Source: Alectoria sarmentosa
Lineage: Eukaryota > Ascomycota > Lecanoromycetes > Lecanorales > Parmeliaceae
Assembly (NCBI GenBank): GCA_009733775.1
Contig: WOGZ01000154.1
Span: forward strand, 1-64,000
Direction of reading: 5' to 3'
DNA: 64,000 nt
Within the stretch, counting starts at the first letter, position 1, and every line of letters starts with the position of its first letter. Under the pieces are notes generated by a model. The model was not told the origin of the DNA. It did not search any database and saw only the letters and a list, made by a program, of their open reading frames with translations. Of the stretch, positions 1 through 13,594 are shown piece by piece. The position numbers and the translations under genes are program-made.

Positions 1-3000
1 TTTTAAATATTATTATTTAATTCTTTTACGATATTATAAATAAATTCGATTTAATTAAATTATTGTGTATAATTAAGTTGATTTTTTGAAATAAAATTTC
101 GATATAAAATTATTATAATATCGAGATTGTTAATCGTATATTTTAAAACATTCGCAAAGATTTTAAATCGTTTAATAACATAATTATATGCTTTTGCGAC
201 GATTTTTATTAAGTTTTATCGATTATTAAAGACGTTAAATTAAAACGTATTATTACATTTATTTTAAAAATCTTATATTTATGAAATCATATTCAAATTT
301 TCAGATTTATAAAAAATATAAGATTTCGCAATTCAAATTTAATTAAAAAAAATCATATTAATATAAAAGCATTCGCAAATAATTTTTTAAATGTGAATAA
401 TGAAATTTTAATAAGCATAAAAAACGAGAGATTATCGATTAATTTATTAATTATTTATTAAATGACATTATTATAAATCTCATTAATGTTATTTATCGCG
501 ATTTGAATTTATATTAAATATTTGATTTTTGTATCTTTAAAACGATTTTTTGCATTTTTAATAAAAACGTTATTCGATTTAATAATTAAATTTTTAATAA
601 ATTTCTTGAAATTAAAATAATGTATATTAATCGTGATTAAGTCGTTAATAAAAAAAAATCTTTTATTTATCGAATTAATTAACGTTTTTAAATTAATTTT
701 TTTATCATTTCGTCATTTAAAGTTGAAAAAAAATTATATAATAATGTTGTTAAAAATAAAATATATTTATAAATCAAATATATTGAATTTAAGATATTCG
801 ATTATCGCATTTTTAAAAACGAATATAACGATAAACGTTATTATATATCACGCATATCTTTTATTTCGCTCGATTCGAACAATTTATATGCTCTTTTTTA
901 ACGCATTTAATATTCAATTCGCTTAATCTTTAATATAACGATTAATAAATCGCAAAATCAATTTTTATAATAAATCGATTTATGTTTACAATCGAAAATT
1001 TTCATTTATAATTAATTGTATATAATTTTAAATCGAGTTATTAATAAAGTCGATTTATTTATTATAATTTTAAACGATTTATTAAAAAGATAATCGAGTC
1101 ACTTAATTAAATGTATTAAAAATAAGATTATTAAATAAATGCTTTTTATATAATAATAAAAGTAAAGTATATACGCATAAAAAGCAAATAAAGTTCTTTT
1201 AATCGATATTATTTAAATTCGTTTCGTCTTTATTTATTCTAAGTATTATAAATTTAATTTATAAATCTTAATTTATAATTTTAATATATTTATAATTTAA
1301 ATAATATTTTAAAAAAAATCAAGATTTTTTAATAAAAATTAAAGTAAAGAATTTATTTTTTATATTTTAAGTAAAATTTATAAATTTAACGTATTAATAT
1401 ATTTTAAATAATTTATAATTTTAATACATCGATAAATTTAAAATTTTAGTTTAAAAAGGAAAAAAAAAAAAAAAAATTAATCGACGTTAAGTTTTAAGTT
1501 TCTTTCGTTGTCTTTTATTTTAAATATTATAAATTTAATTTATAATTTCTAACTTGTTAATAATAAATAAATAATTAATAAAATAATTTTAAAAGTATAT
1601 AAAAATTAATTACACTTGAATAAAAAAGATATTTAATTATATATAAATAAATCATTAATTTTAAATATAATAATAATATTATTATTAATAAATATAAAAT
1701 TAAATTCGTAATAGAAAAATTTATATAAATTAAAAATAAAAACCTTTATAAAATTTATGCGCTTATATTACGATTCGAATTATTACGCTTATTTTTCGCG
1801 AGTACGATATAATATAATTTTATTATAAAATTAATATATATTAATAATATATATTTTAATAGCGATTTAAATAAAGAAATTTATATTATTAAAATAAATA
1901 TAAAGTTAAATTATATAAATGTAATAAATAAAATAGTTAATTAAAAAAAATATATATATATATATAAAAGACATTTATATAAGTGCAAATATTTTTATTA
2001 AAACACGTTAAATTTAATCGAAAAAAGTTAAAAAAATGTGATATTAAAAAAAAGTCGACTTTATTAAAAATTTAAAATACGCTTATAATATATATAATAT
2101 TATTATTTAATCATTTATTCGCAATTAATATTAAAGATAAAATGTTATTATTATAAAAAAACTTATATAATTTTAAATAATTAGCATAAAAGTAAAATAG
2201 AATATTAAAATACGTTATTAAAAAAATAAATTTTAAAATTATCGTTTTTAATAATTACATCCTTATTCGAATTTTATTTGAAAATATAATTATTATAATT
2301 TTATACGTCGATGACATTTTAATTGAAATCACGTTAATTAATTAATTATTTATACGCGCGTTTATTTAAGTTATAAAAAGTAATTGCGAGCAATAATATA
2401 AATTATAAATATAAAAAAACATTTAATAACAAAGTTATTATAAAATAAAAACTTTTATTATTCTTTTATACTTATTTTCGATATATATATAATAACATTA
2501 TATTAAAAATTACGAAAAGTATTTTCACGTCGAATATATTTTAAAAAAGTATTTATAATAAAATTATTAAAAAAAAGTAAATAATTTTTTATATAATTGT
2601 TCGCTCGCTAACGAATATTATTTTAATAAACTTATTTAAATTAATTATAACAACTTTAACGTTTTGAAAAATAATGAATATTTGATATAAATCGTTTATT
2701 TTTAAAATTAAACATAAAAATGTGCTTTACGTTTTATTTTTTTTATTTATAATTATAATCAATTCAACGTCGAAGATTGAATAAATATAAACAAAATAAA
2801 TTAATTTAATATTTTTCGTTTTTAATTATATAAAAGCAAAGTTTTCGATTTTTTTAAAATTCGTATAAAAAAACCTTTTATTAAATTATAAATCTCTTTC
2901 AAAAATAGATATTTTTTAATTTTTAAAATAGTTTTTTAATATCGAATATATAAATCGATTTAAGTCGAATCTCGTTATTTTTTAATAGTTTTTTTTAACG

Positions 3001-5530
3001 ATTATATATATCGCTTATAATTCGATATTAACGCGTTTATTTAATTATTTAAATTCAAAGATTTTAAAGATTATTATTCTTTTTCTTTAATAAAAATCTT
3101 ATAAATCTCGCGTCGTTGTTTTCTTTTAATACGAAATCTTCGTTTAATGTGCGCGTTACTCTTTTTCATTATCGAATATATATTTCGAAAAATTTAATAT
3201 TTAAAAATTACTTAATTTAAATCGATTTATAATAAAAAAACATTTATTTCGATCTCGAGCACTTTTACGTTAATAATTCGATATTTTCTCGATTGAAATT
3301 AAGTTATAAAAAATAGTAAATAAAATTAAACGTTAAATATATGTAATTTTTAAGATAAATGAAATTGAATTCATTAATCGCATTTTAAGCATTTAAATTT
3401 ATCGTAATTAAAAAGAAAAGATTTTAATTTTTAAATAATTATAATATATGTTAAATCGAATAATCGTATACGTTTTATATAAAACATGCGTTATCGTAAC
3501 GTTATCTTTTATGAAATTTCATAAAAATTATAATTTTTCAATTTGATTAAAATAACCTCGTAGTTATTTCGCTGATAAGAATTTTTAATAAACATATATT
3601 TACTTAATATGCTTCGAGGTTTTCTTTTAATTTTTAAAAATTAATTTTATTACACAATTTAATTATTGAACTCAATAATAACATTACGTCTTTTATATAT
3701 ATTTATTTATCTGCGTTTACTTAGCGACGTAAATAATACGTTTCACAATATGTTATTAAGTTATTAAAAAAATATTTTATAAATTAAACTCATTTCGTTA
3801 ATATTTTAATCGATAAATATTGATCGATTGAAATCGTTTAATCGAAAAAAAAAACGAGATAATTAAAGATAATATTAATAATAAATAAAAGTTATATTTT
3901 TTTAATAATTAAAACTCGATTTAATTTAATCTTTATTGTGAAAAAGCTTAATTAATTTTTTTATAATTTTATTATTCGTTATATAAATGCAATTAATCAA
4001 GTATTTAAATATATATTAAAAGTATTTAATTAAAATTGCGTTATTAATACATAAATAATTTATATAAATTCGTTAATATAATTTATTTAAATAATAAAGC
4101 AAGTCGTAAAAATTTTTATAAATTCGTTTATATATAATAATGTCGTTAATATATAATATAATCTTAAATAATAAAAAATTATCACGTTAATAATTAAAAT
4201 CGAGTATATAAATTAATTAACGAAAAAAAAATTCGTTATATAAGTTATACGATAATTATAAAACTTAGTTTTAAAAATTATAATAATGATTTTATTTAAT
4301 TATTCAAAAATAATAAAAAAAGTATTAATTTAACAAAGAAACTTAAATATTATTAACGTTTTAAATATATTAACGTTTAATATTATTATATTAAACAATT
4401 AATTGAAAATTATGTTATAAATATAAATTACATTTTAAATCGATAAAATATTTATTAGTAAATTAATTGAATCGTTAATATTAAAATTATTTAATCGATG
4501 TAAACAATTATTGAATATATATAATTACTTAAATATAAATACGATTGTTACGAAAAAAAAAGAAACATATAATTTAAACGATTTATAAATATTTATTAAT
4601 TATTTAATCGAATAATTATATGAATATATAATAAATTAAAAACTTTTTCAAAAAATTACAATTATTATTAAACGTATCTCGTTGTATTTTTAATAATTAA
4701 TTAAAGAAAAATGTTTAAAGTTAATAACTTAATATTAATACGAAGTAATTAATTTAATTTAAATAAAAATATAAATATGCGAAAAGTTAAGTTACTCGTA
4801 AATATAAAAGCTTTTTTATATATTATATAAATTAATATAAAATTCGAGATAATTCTTTATACGAGCAAATATATAATATATTTTCTTATATATAAATAAA
4901 CTTTTTTTTATATTATATAAATTAATTATTTTTATATTATTTATTTATAAATATACGTAATTAATAATTTCAATTTCAATTTAACTCGATATAATATTTT
5001 AATTAATTAAATAATATATTATTATAACTTTCAATTTATATTATATTATATTATATTTTTTACTTTTATTTTCTTTTCGTCTCTCTTTTTCTCTCTTTTT
5101 AATTTCGATTATTAATTAAATTATTATATTTTTTATTTTATTTTATTTAAAATGCGCGCTAAATTCGAAATAAATTAATAATAATAATATAACGATAATA
5201 GTCTTTTTTTTATTAATGTTTAATTCGATTTATTTTAATTAATTTTAAAGTTGTTTATTTAATTGTTTATTTATTTATTTATTTGATTTTTTTTTAAAAT
5301 AATAATGTAATAAAATAATTAATTTCTTTATCGTTGTTATTATATATATTATAAATATAAATATAAATATCGAAAATTAAAAATCGTTTTTTCTCTCTTT
5401 TTCGATTGATTAATATTAATTGCTACGAATATTATAATAATATCTTTCTCTCGCTCGAGATTCTTTTGAATTATATAATTGGATCGATTAATTAATTTAA
5501 TCAATTTGATTAATTAAGGATAATAACGAT
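1..5530 (+). mobile_element. RIP-degraded AT-rich retroelement block, copia-like
   Basis: This block is extremely AT-rich, keeps CpG dinucleotides, and has stops in all frames, as expected after RIP. On the + strand around 2245-2325 a short stretch reads as a reverse-transcriptase core, with IIIIILYVDDILIE centred on the YVDD codons at 2304-2315. The residues before it (a VFNNYILIR-like segment) fit the region preceding YVDD in Ty1/copia RT. No intact gene is present; the longest open frame (633-926) is not convincing. The left end lies outside the window, and I could not delimit LTRs. GC returns to normal near 5,530. More than one element may be nested here. Copia assignment is an inference from one motif. 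Confidence 0.7.
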
Positions 5531-5616
5531 GATTTATTGTCTTCGTACTCATCTATGTCGCCTGCGATTGAAAATCGACGATGTTATCTTGTACTGACGT
5601 GCTGGCGTGCTGAATT

Positions 5617-5690
5617 ATCACTACCCGAGAATGTTGCTGTTGTGCTGGATCATCACTACCCGAGAATGTTGCTGTTGTTGCTGGAGTCAA
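5617..5690. repeat. Tandem duplication of about 32-35 bp
   Basis: Two near-identical copies containing atcactacccgagaatgttg lie back to back, starting at 5617 and 5652. They sit at the border between the AT-rich block and normal-GC DNA. No function is suggested. Confidence 0.8.
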
Positions 5691-6599
5691 TTGAATGGAA
5701 CTAGATTAAACCGGACGGGACTGGATTGAATTGAAACGGACTCGAGCGCACTGCTTTCTCTAAAGGTTTCTTCATACGTGAATCGATAAGCGCCCGTGAA
5801 GGGAAAGTGCAGTTTCGTTGGGATATTGGGTTTTGGATTTTGGATTTTGGATTTTGGATTTTGAATATTGAATTTTGGATTCTTGATATTGAATTCTGCG
5901 TTTTGGATTTTACATTTTGAATTCTGAATTTTGAATGTTGAATTTTAAATGTTGAATTTTGAATATTGAATTTTGGGATTTTGAATTCTGCATTCTGGAT
6001 TTTCGATTCTGCATTTTCGATTCTGCATTTTGGATAAATGCGTAAATACGACTGCGATACGGTAAAGAGGATGAAGATGATTGCGAATCGGCGGTTGAAA
6101 AGCACAGGAGGAAGGAGTTGAGGATGTTTTGTCTCTGGGGTTTTGGAAAAGGGGTGGGGGAGTGAGGGAGACAGATCGATGGAAGGAAAGATGGAAAGGA
6201 AGGACGAAAGGGAGAAGCAAGGAAGGGAGGAAGAGAGGGGGAGCGGGGGGGGGGTGATGATATATGCGTTAAGCTGACGTTCGGCGGCAGGATGGCATTG
6301 TTGAGGGCTTTCCCGGCGTAGGTGCGCGATCGATTGACTGACTGACTGACTGACTTTGCTTTTTTGTTATATGCATATAATAAAAAAAAGAAGAGGAGGA
6401 GGGAAAAGAGAGAAAACGAAGAAAAGAGAGAAGATCGGCATTTATTTAGGGTTGGGTATCATTAGATATGTACTAGTTGCCCGGACCGCAAGCCCAGCCT
6501 CTATGTTCAAACCACACCTCATCATCGCATCGTCTCTTCTTTATCCATTTATTGGGCTCGAATCAAACATTACCACCCTGCTTCGTTTCCAAACGCCCA
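5690..6599. other. Intergenic, no gene seen
   Basis: Apart from the heptamer array this stretch holds purine-rich low-complexity DNA, including a run of G near 6245 and a gactgact repeat near 6337. It is the 3' flank of the rhodopsin-like gene. No supported coding region was found. Confidence 0.6.
5820..6035. repeat. Heptamer minisatellite (TTTTGGA-type)
   Basis: About 30 units of a 7-bp motif, ttttgga and variants such as ttttgaa and attctgc, run without interruption. Units at the left end are nearly perfect and those to the right diverge. Two - strand open frames read through the array and give a degenerate IQN/KIQNP heptad-like peptide. I regard these as repeat artefacts because no start, splice or homology context supports a gene. 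Confidence 0.85.
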
Positions 6600-8240
6600 T
6601 CAAAACAAATCATCCTGAAACTCCACCCGCTCGCTAATCGTCAACACGACCGTCGTCTTCGCCCGGATCCGATTCATCGGCGTCTCCAAATGCGCCTCCT
6701 GGTTCCCGAGCTCGAACTCGTCGCTGTCCGCGTCCCCGGGCCTCCTGCCCCCGTACACATTGACATTGTGGTGGTTCGTCCACGGCGAGCCGTGGTTGCC
6801 CGATCGATCGGGCTGTTCCTGCAGGCGGTTGAAGGAGCCGTCGCCGTAGGGGGACTTGCGCAGGGAGTGGCTGCCGTAGCGCGAGGTGGAGGGGTAGGAG
6901 GGGGTCGGTTTGGGCCGGTGCGTGCCGCCCCAGACGACGCGGACGAAGAGGGGCCGCAGGGAGGGCAGGCAGGCGGACACGACGGCTATGGAGGGCTCGG
7001 CGGCGGTCCAGATGGCGATGGGGACGTAAAACCCTGTTGTATAGATGGGTTAGTGGTTGGGTGGATTTGGTGGGGCGGGGTCGGACGTGCATGTGATGTC
7101 TTCACGTTTGCCGTATTGATGGATGACGATGAGGCGGGTTACGCTGACAGTGCAGACGCTGGTTGAGTTGTCAGCAGTGGGAAGAATCAACGGGGAACGA
7201 GATTGGAGAAGGGTGGGAGTCGCTTACGCCAGGCCCACGGTGAAAATACCCGTCAGGACGAGTTTCTGCGGTTGGCTGGTCCTCAGACGCCAGAGAATCG
7301 GTATCGGCTACACCCATTTGTCCCTTGATTAGTCTCTTGATCTCAGGCATCGTGTCCGTCGCATCTCTCGCTCACCAGAGCCAAAAGCACAAAGTCCGTA
7401 GCCGCATTGATCGCCCCTACGATGAGGAAGTATAATTCCACGTCAATGCACCTCCCACCCAAATTGGAAGTGCCTGCCAGCGTGTCCCAGAAATCATGGA
7501 TCGGTATGCATTGGAAGATGGAAACGAGAATGCAGGTGATGGTGAGGCAGACGACGAAGTGGTTGCACCAGAGGAGGATGCGGCGGAATTGGACGATGGG
7601 GAAGATGCGGTATTGGAAGAGGATGCTGCAGTATCGTTTTTGTCAGATATGTTTGCTTGGATGTGTAGGCGTTTTGGTCGGTGGTGGAGGAGGGGAGGGG
7701 AGGGGAGGGGAAGGGCGCATACATGGAGTATTTGACAGATGCCATGGCGAGCGTGTAGAGGAATTCGAAACTGTAGAGGATCTTGAACCAGCGGAACAAC
7801 CCCTCTGGGCCCAGGACTTCAAGATGTCGCCCGAAGCCATAATGCATTGTTGCTGACTAGGTTAGCCTTGCTTCATGTTCTTCAATTCCTGATGCGACTG
7901 ACAGACGAGGTTGTTGATGTTGGGACCCCAAGAGAGAAACTGCGGATCTGTAAGCAGAAATTTCTTTCCACCGCGGGCATCGGGGAACGTACGCAGGCAA
8001 TTACGATAGTCAGATCATCCCACTATTCACAGAGTCAGTCCTGTCTTTTACTTCTGCCAAGCGATCAGAAAGGAGGCGTCATCCTACCCAGAAGCCAGCT
8101 TTTGACATGTATCTCGACAGCAAACGCAAAATTACAGCCACGGTCGGTAGGATCAGCAGTGGTATCGAAGCTCCAATCACCTGCCCTCCGCGACTTTGTA
8201 GCAGCTCGCTGGATGACAGGGTCACCGGTAGCAGCGACAT
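6600..8240 (-). CDS. Fungal rhodopsin-like integral membrane protein (PF20684 type), 8 exons
   Basis: A seven-helix fungal membrane protein of the Fung_rhodopsin family (PTH11/satratoxin SC4-like); ligand and role are unknown for most members. I rebuilt about 394 aa from eight exons. Exon 1 starts at the ATG at 8240 and ends in KAGFW. It is followed by WDDLTIVIAC, FLSWGPNINNLV and an exon with MHYGFGRHLE. The next exons carry KYSIILFQYRIF and IFQCIPIHDFW, then PIPILWRLR, then a segment ending GKREDIT. The last exon (7033-6600) reads WFYVPIAIWTAAEPSIAVV followed by a hydrophilic tail ending VEFQDDLF. WDD, HYG.GRH, the GRCID loop with cysteine, and AIWTA.EPS are family landmarks. Introns are about 50-110 bp. 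The last intron (7034-7090) must use a GC donor to keep the conserved frame. Long ORFs on + over 6.5-7.9 kb are shadows. Confidence 0.9.
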
Positions 8241-11200
8241 GTTCAACAACACTTAAAGAATGGCGGCGCACGCGAGCGCAAGTCAAATGAAGAGCGTAGT
8301 CGGCGACAAGAAAAAGGCCGTGGGTTCACGCAGTCCCATCTTCTTGGCAGCAATGAGAGAGAAGAGACAGACGAGAGAGAGAGAAAAGGAACAAGAGAAG
8401 GTGTGGGGTTGAAGGCCGCTGTTAGCGACCGACATGCAAATGGGAGGATTGGAGTGTGGATGGGACGATGGGAGTGTGGATGAATAATAAGGCAAAGCGT
8501 CGGAGGGTGTGGCAGCGCCGCAAAGTTGCTCTGTTCAAAGCTAACCGTGCCGTGCTTGGACCATGCTTGGAAATCAACCTTGAATGAGTGCCCTAAGACA
8601 AGTGGGGTAGGATACCTAGAAAAGAATAAAAAAGAAGAAGGGATGCTTTATTACCCAAGCAAATGGGCAGCAAGTCATGTGAGAGGAGATAATAATACTC
8701 TACAGGACATAATAAGACGGTAAAGCGTAGCTAGATGAAACGGTAAGACAGCCTGACAGGTACTAGTACCGCTCCTTGGCAGATATTGGATCGCCATTGC
8801 GAATTACTAGTGCGCCTTCTAGAGCTTCTAAGCGATCAGGGTTCACACGTGCTAAGTGGCTGTAGTGCATTCTTATCCAACGGTTCCGGGGCCGGTTTCA
8901 TATCCGAAATGAAAAGGAAAAGAAATGGCCGAGCTTCGAGCTTGTGCCAATGAGCTCGCTGCTGTAGCCTGTATGCCACATGTCCCATCTGACTGGCATA
9001 CTCGATCCTCACCGCTGTGGATGGCGCAAGCATGAATCGTAATTGGTCGGAGATGTGTCTCTCTCTTCTCTCTCTCTATATATAAAGTACTTTAATAATA
9101 AGGTGCTGATTACATACGGTACCCGTATGTCACTTTGGCGGATGCAGGCAGATGAGTCCGTGTTTCATGCCTCTGACCTGCATTAGCCACCCCTCCTTTG
9201 GCCCCGCCTTATTGGCAAATCCATGAATCAATCGTCTCATAAACTATGGCTAGGCAAATACACCATCGATGGAAGATGCTAATACATACATACCGTAAAT
9301 ATGTAGAGGATAAACAGCCGTGCCTGGACTCTGCGGGAGGAAGCCCGCATGGGGTGAGCATGTTGAAAATGGCAGCATCTTCCGAGCCCATCTTTCTGTC
9401 AAATCATAGTGCGAGAGCTAGTCCGATCCTTACCACTTTCGCACTACGGCCGCTGAATAGTCCCTTCAAGCTCGGTTCAGCATCTGCCCTTCCTCGCTTC
9501 TTGCTTGCTGGCATCCTGCTTGCACATTGCCACTTGTATCAAACTCCACCCGCTGCATCCATTAAGCTGTTCACTCTGGGCGCATTAGACCTCTTGTTAT
9601 CAAAGTACGGGGTCGATCGTCGCTGCAATCATGCTGCTTCGGGCAGTCAAAAATTTCTACTACGCCCGATCTTCGCAGTCGGACAAGGAGCTTGCGAAAT
9701 TGCAGGCTCCGGTAGTGTTGGCGTCTGAGAAGCAGATGGTGCGATAAATACGAGCCTCCTGACCCACCTACTCAATTGAGCTTGGCATACAATTGCTTTC
9801 AAACGGGCTTGATCAGAGTTGCATATTGTTCGCGACGGTCTCAAACGCAGCTGTTGAGGTGTCGCATAAAATTCGCGATTGGTGCTCTTCGAGCTTCCCC
9901 CACGACTTTGTTTGGGAACCGCGTCTCGATTGGGTCTTGATCCCATGCGCCGCTCGCTTTGGGCACAAAAGTCTTCCTGCGCATGCTCAAACGGTCCCAG
10001 GACATGCGGGTCTCTCCAGGGTCTCCTTCCTGATCTTCAACTAATATGCCTGAACGATGAGCTGGCGAAACGCTCTGCATTACATGAAGATGCTTCTCGT
10101 GATCTCTGTCACGGATCCCAGCAGGCTCAGAATACCATTCAGCATGTCGGAGGACATTCTTCCACGTCTCAAGCCAACCTTCTGATCGCGTGTCTGAAGA
10201 GCCCATACACTAGAGTAGCCAACGCTGACAATGGAGCGCGCTTAGCTGAATACATCCCAACAGGGGCTGCGCGAATTCTTGAAGCTGTCAGCAATAGCTA
10301 TAATCTTTCTTTTCGCTTCTCGCTTTTCACTTCAAAGACGTTCGAGATGGTGGTAATCTGAATTGGCTTGGATAAGGCTGTTAAACTAGATGCGGCTATA
10401 TGATTATGTCGGTACTGATTGCCGAGTGTTAGATCTCTTCCCCATGTATAGTCCGATACCCGCTGACCTGCGACTGGACGCTACCGCTCCTCCTGCCTGA
10501 TCTTCATCGCTATCGCCTTTTGACTAAGCCTGTTGAAGTTATTGAAAATTAAAACCAAGGAGGTGATGGCATGCAATAACGAAAGTTAAGTCACTGGCGC
10601 CGCAGTGGACTGGGTGCGCAACGGACAGGGTGTGGTCAATCATCGTGGCTCTGGCACAAACCATCGAATCCAAACGAGAAGTCGAAATGTAGCTCTCTCT
10701 GCATTGATTTCGTGCCTATGACGTCTCTTGCCATTCCCTCAGATAGTAGACGGGTCTTTGTTCCCTGACATGTCTCCAGAAAATCTCGAGCATTCACTGC
10801 TCTCTTCACCCGCACTGCATTCTCATTCCGTCTCTCCCGATGCTCTTCATCTTCCATGTCCTGCGTATCTGATGAACATCCTTCAAGCTTTTGCGGCTGG
10901 GTCTCGTCACGTTCGCTGAACCGCTTGAGCTCTGGGATCAAGAGACAACAGAGGACAGAGGTAGATAGGGACCTGAGCTATTTGAACAAGGACACCTCGC
11001 ACGGACTCTGTTGCAAATGCTGCAGCACTACTACCCCTCAGGTCGCAAATCATATATGTGTATATGTGTGTGTGTCAAGGGACTAACGTGCTTTTGCCAC
11101 AGGCTTTCTCATGATATATAAATAGGTAGTTTGTCTACACTTATCTTTTTTTTCATAGCTGGACGATCCAATCCTTCATACTTCAATCTCAACAGACCCT

Positions 11201-12752
11201 TTTGTAGCCAAGTCTGCAATCTGGATGATAGGCGAGTGTGCTCCTCGTCCCTGGATGCTAGCTCCTTACAATCTCTTCCGCTTCCTTCCATTCGATCTCG
11301 AGTCTCATTCTTCGGCCCATGAATCCGTCAATGTAATCTTTTCGGAAACCCAAATCTTGAAACTTCGCCCATAACCTTTCTTTTCCGTAACTTTCTCGAA
11401 TAATAAACGCAAAATGTCTCTCCGATCTTCCGCCATGTACATAGATGAAAATCATCCCCGTGAACTAGTTCCTAAAGGAGCCAGGTTTCACAACTTGGCC
11501 GGCCTTCAGTGGCGCTCATTCATTCATTCATTCATTCCCTCGCCAGGGATTCTCGATGTCGCAATCATGGGCTGTTCGGATCCTCGCTACAATAGGATTT
11601 TGAGCATCGGTTTCCCCCCAGCCCTATGTTTTTAGATACTTGAATTCTTGAATTGGAGGAGTCTAAGCTCATATGCGCTTTACTTAAACGGCGAGCTGTT
11701 CATCAGGGGGTTGGCATTTGCATTTGTAGTAGTACTGAAGTGCGCCACGGGATGAATCGTGGGAATCTGTCAAAAGTCTCTCCGAACCTGGGAGTCGCGA
11801 TTGGCCGCCTGCCAGTGCGTTCGGTCTCGCTCTTTCTTTCTTTCTTTTCCTTGCAAATTTATCTAAATATAAACCTGGAAGGGGAGGGGGGAGTTTCTTA
11901 ATTATCTATCTATCTATCTATACCCATCGCATTCATCTATGATCAATCAAAAAGATTGATAAATAGTCTCCCATGGTCGATCAAAGTAATGGTCATCGTA
12001 TGTATGTATGCCTTCACTGCACGTTGCTTACTGTTCATCAACCAACCAATCAATTCCAACGTATCAAACCCTCTCGCATATATAAATACACATACACATA
12101 CACAAACACATATATCTATCTATCTATCTGCACCCCACAGCCTACATACATACCTACCTATATCGATCGTCCTTTCAGTTCGGAAAGTTCCATCCATCCT
12201 AAAACATTTTATTTAATCATAGACTCTCTTCTCTCTCTCCTCTACTAATAACAATCAGTTCCGTCACCTGCCGACACCCCATCGAACTTCATTCAAACCG
12301 TCTCGAGAAATATAAAACCCAAGTCGGAAAAATGCACATATCTAATAAATAAATGATGTCTCTCGTATCGTAGCACTTTGCAAACTAGGCTGGCTCTTTT
12401 TGTAAAGATAGTCGCATTCGCATCGTCTCGTTCTCGGTGCGTGGCGGATCGATCGATTGATTGATGTCGGCGCTTGCTGTACGTCGAATGGACGGCACGG
12501 GATGGGTTGCGGCGGAGAGATGGATGTTGCTTTTGTTCGTTTTTTTCTACTTTTTTTACTTTCTTTCTTTCTTTCTTCCTTGCAGCCTATCTATCTATCC
12601 CAACCGCTCTCATCTCTGTCTTAATCGTTGTCTCCATCCCTATCCCCATCCCCATTCACATCCACACAACTCCAACCCCAACCCCATCCTCTTTAGCCTC
12701 CCCCAAACCCCCGGCTTTCGTCGGAAGCAATCGCTGCGTTTCGCTTTGCTAC

Positions 12753-12779
12753 NNNNNNNNNNNNNNNNNNNNNNNNNNN
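12753..12779. other. Assembly gap (27 N)
   Basis: A run of 27 undetermined bases lies among C-rich and pyrimidine-rich low-complexity sequence. It is probably a repeat the assembler could not resolve; the true length may differ. Confidence 0.99.
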
Positions 12780-12904
12780 TCCATCCAAGCCGACCCAGTA
12801 CCGCCACTGTAAATTGGGCGTCTTTTTGCAACCTATCGAAAGCGCTCTTTGCCGACTGGATGATTCTTTGGTGCATCAGGAAAGAAGCAAGCAAACAAAC
12901 AAGC

Positions 12905-13130
12905 AAGCGGGAGGGCAGCGAGTGTGGTTGGGCTGGGCTGGGCTGGGATGGGCTGGGATGGTAGAGAGTGGGCTGGGACGTGCGTGAGTTGTGATGAGTG
13001 TAGGGGACTGGACTGGACTGGACTGGACCAAGGGATGGATGGATGGATGGATGGATGGATGGATGGATGGATGGGAAAGGGGAGGTGGTGTATGGAGGCT
13101 GGAGATGGATGGGGATGGGGATGGGTGGGG
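12905..13130. repeat. Composite GGCTG / GGACT / GGAT microsatellite array
   Basis: Successive short tandem arrays occur: gggct units near 12930-12960, ggact units near 13006-13027, and about ten ggat units at 13034-13073, followed by gggat variants. Open frames on both strands through this array are low-complexity artefacts. Confidence 0.9.
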
Positions 13131-13579
13131 CACTGCTTTTGCAGGTCCTGTAGATTGATTAATTGCCATATTGCGCGAAAGCGAGCTGAGCTGGGCTGGA
13201 CCGATACAACCCCGTTACCCCCTCTATCCACTCCCCTCCCCTCCTAACCCCCCATCTCACCCATCTCAATCTCGCAAACCACGCACTTCGGTTCCGCCTG
13301 CATGAACATGCAGGTGCAATTCGTGTTGATGGGACTCTTTCTTCATCCTCGATACATCATCGACCATCCTCGCCATATCGTCATCCTGTCCCGTCTCATC
13401 CCAATTCAATCCCAATCCCTCAATCCCAATCTCAAACCCCGAATAATCTCACGCACCATGCCCGCAACTCAACCCTCCCCCCTTTCTTCTCTCTTACAAT
13501 GTTTCCTTCACGTAAGTAAAATCCACCATGTAGAAACACCCTGACTAACCCCCCTCCGCTTTCGCCCCGGTTCACTGTA

Positions 13580-13594
13580 CCCCCCCCCCCCCCC
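13580..13594. repeat. Poly-C run of 15
   Basis: A homopolymer of 15 C sits in a C-rich stretch. Its length is unreliable in most sequencing. Confidence 0.9.

Noticed and set aside
5701..6220. 134- and 91-codon - strand ORFs rich in IQN/FKIQ repeats
   Set aside because: They are translations of the heptamer minisatellite.
6477..7166. Long + strand ORF of 229 codons
   Set aside because: It is antisense to the last exons of the rhodopsin-like gene and reflects third-position GC of that gene.
9841..10361. Opposing ORFs of 121 (-) and 160 (+) codons
   Set aside because: They overlap and neither has a recognisable domain or clear splice sites; either could be real but neither can be supported.
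12833..13247. ORFs of up to 132 codons across the GGAT/GGCTG arrays
   Set aside because: Repeat-driven open frames on both strands; sequence is low complexity.
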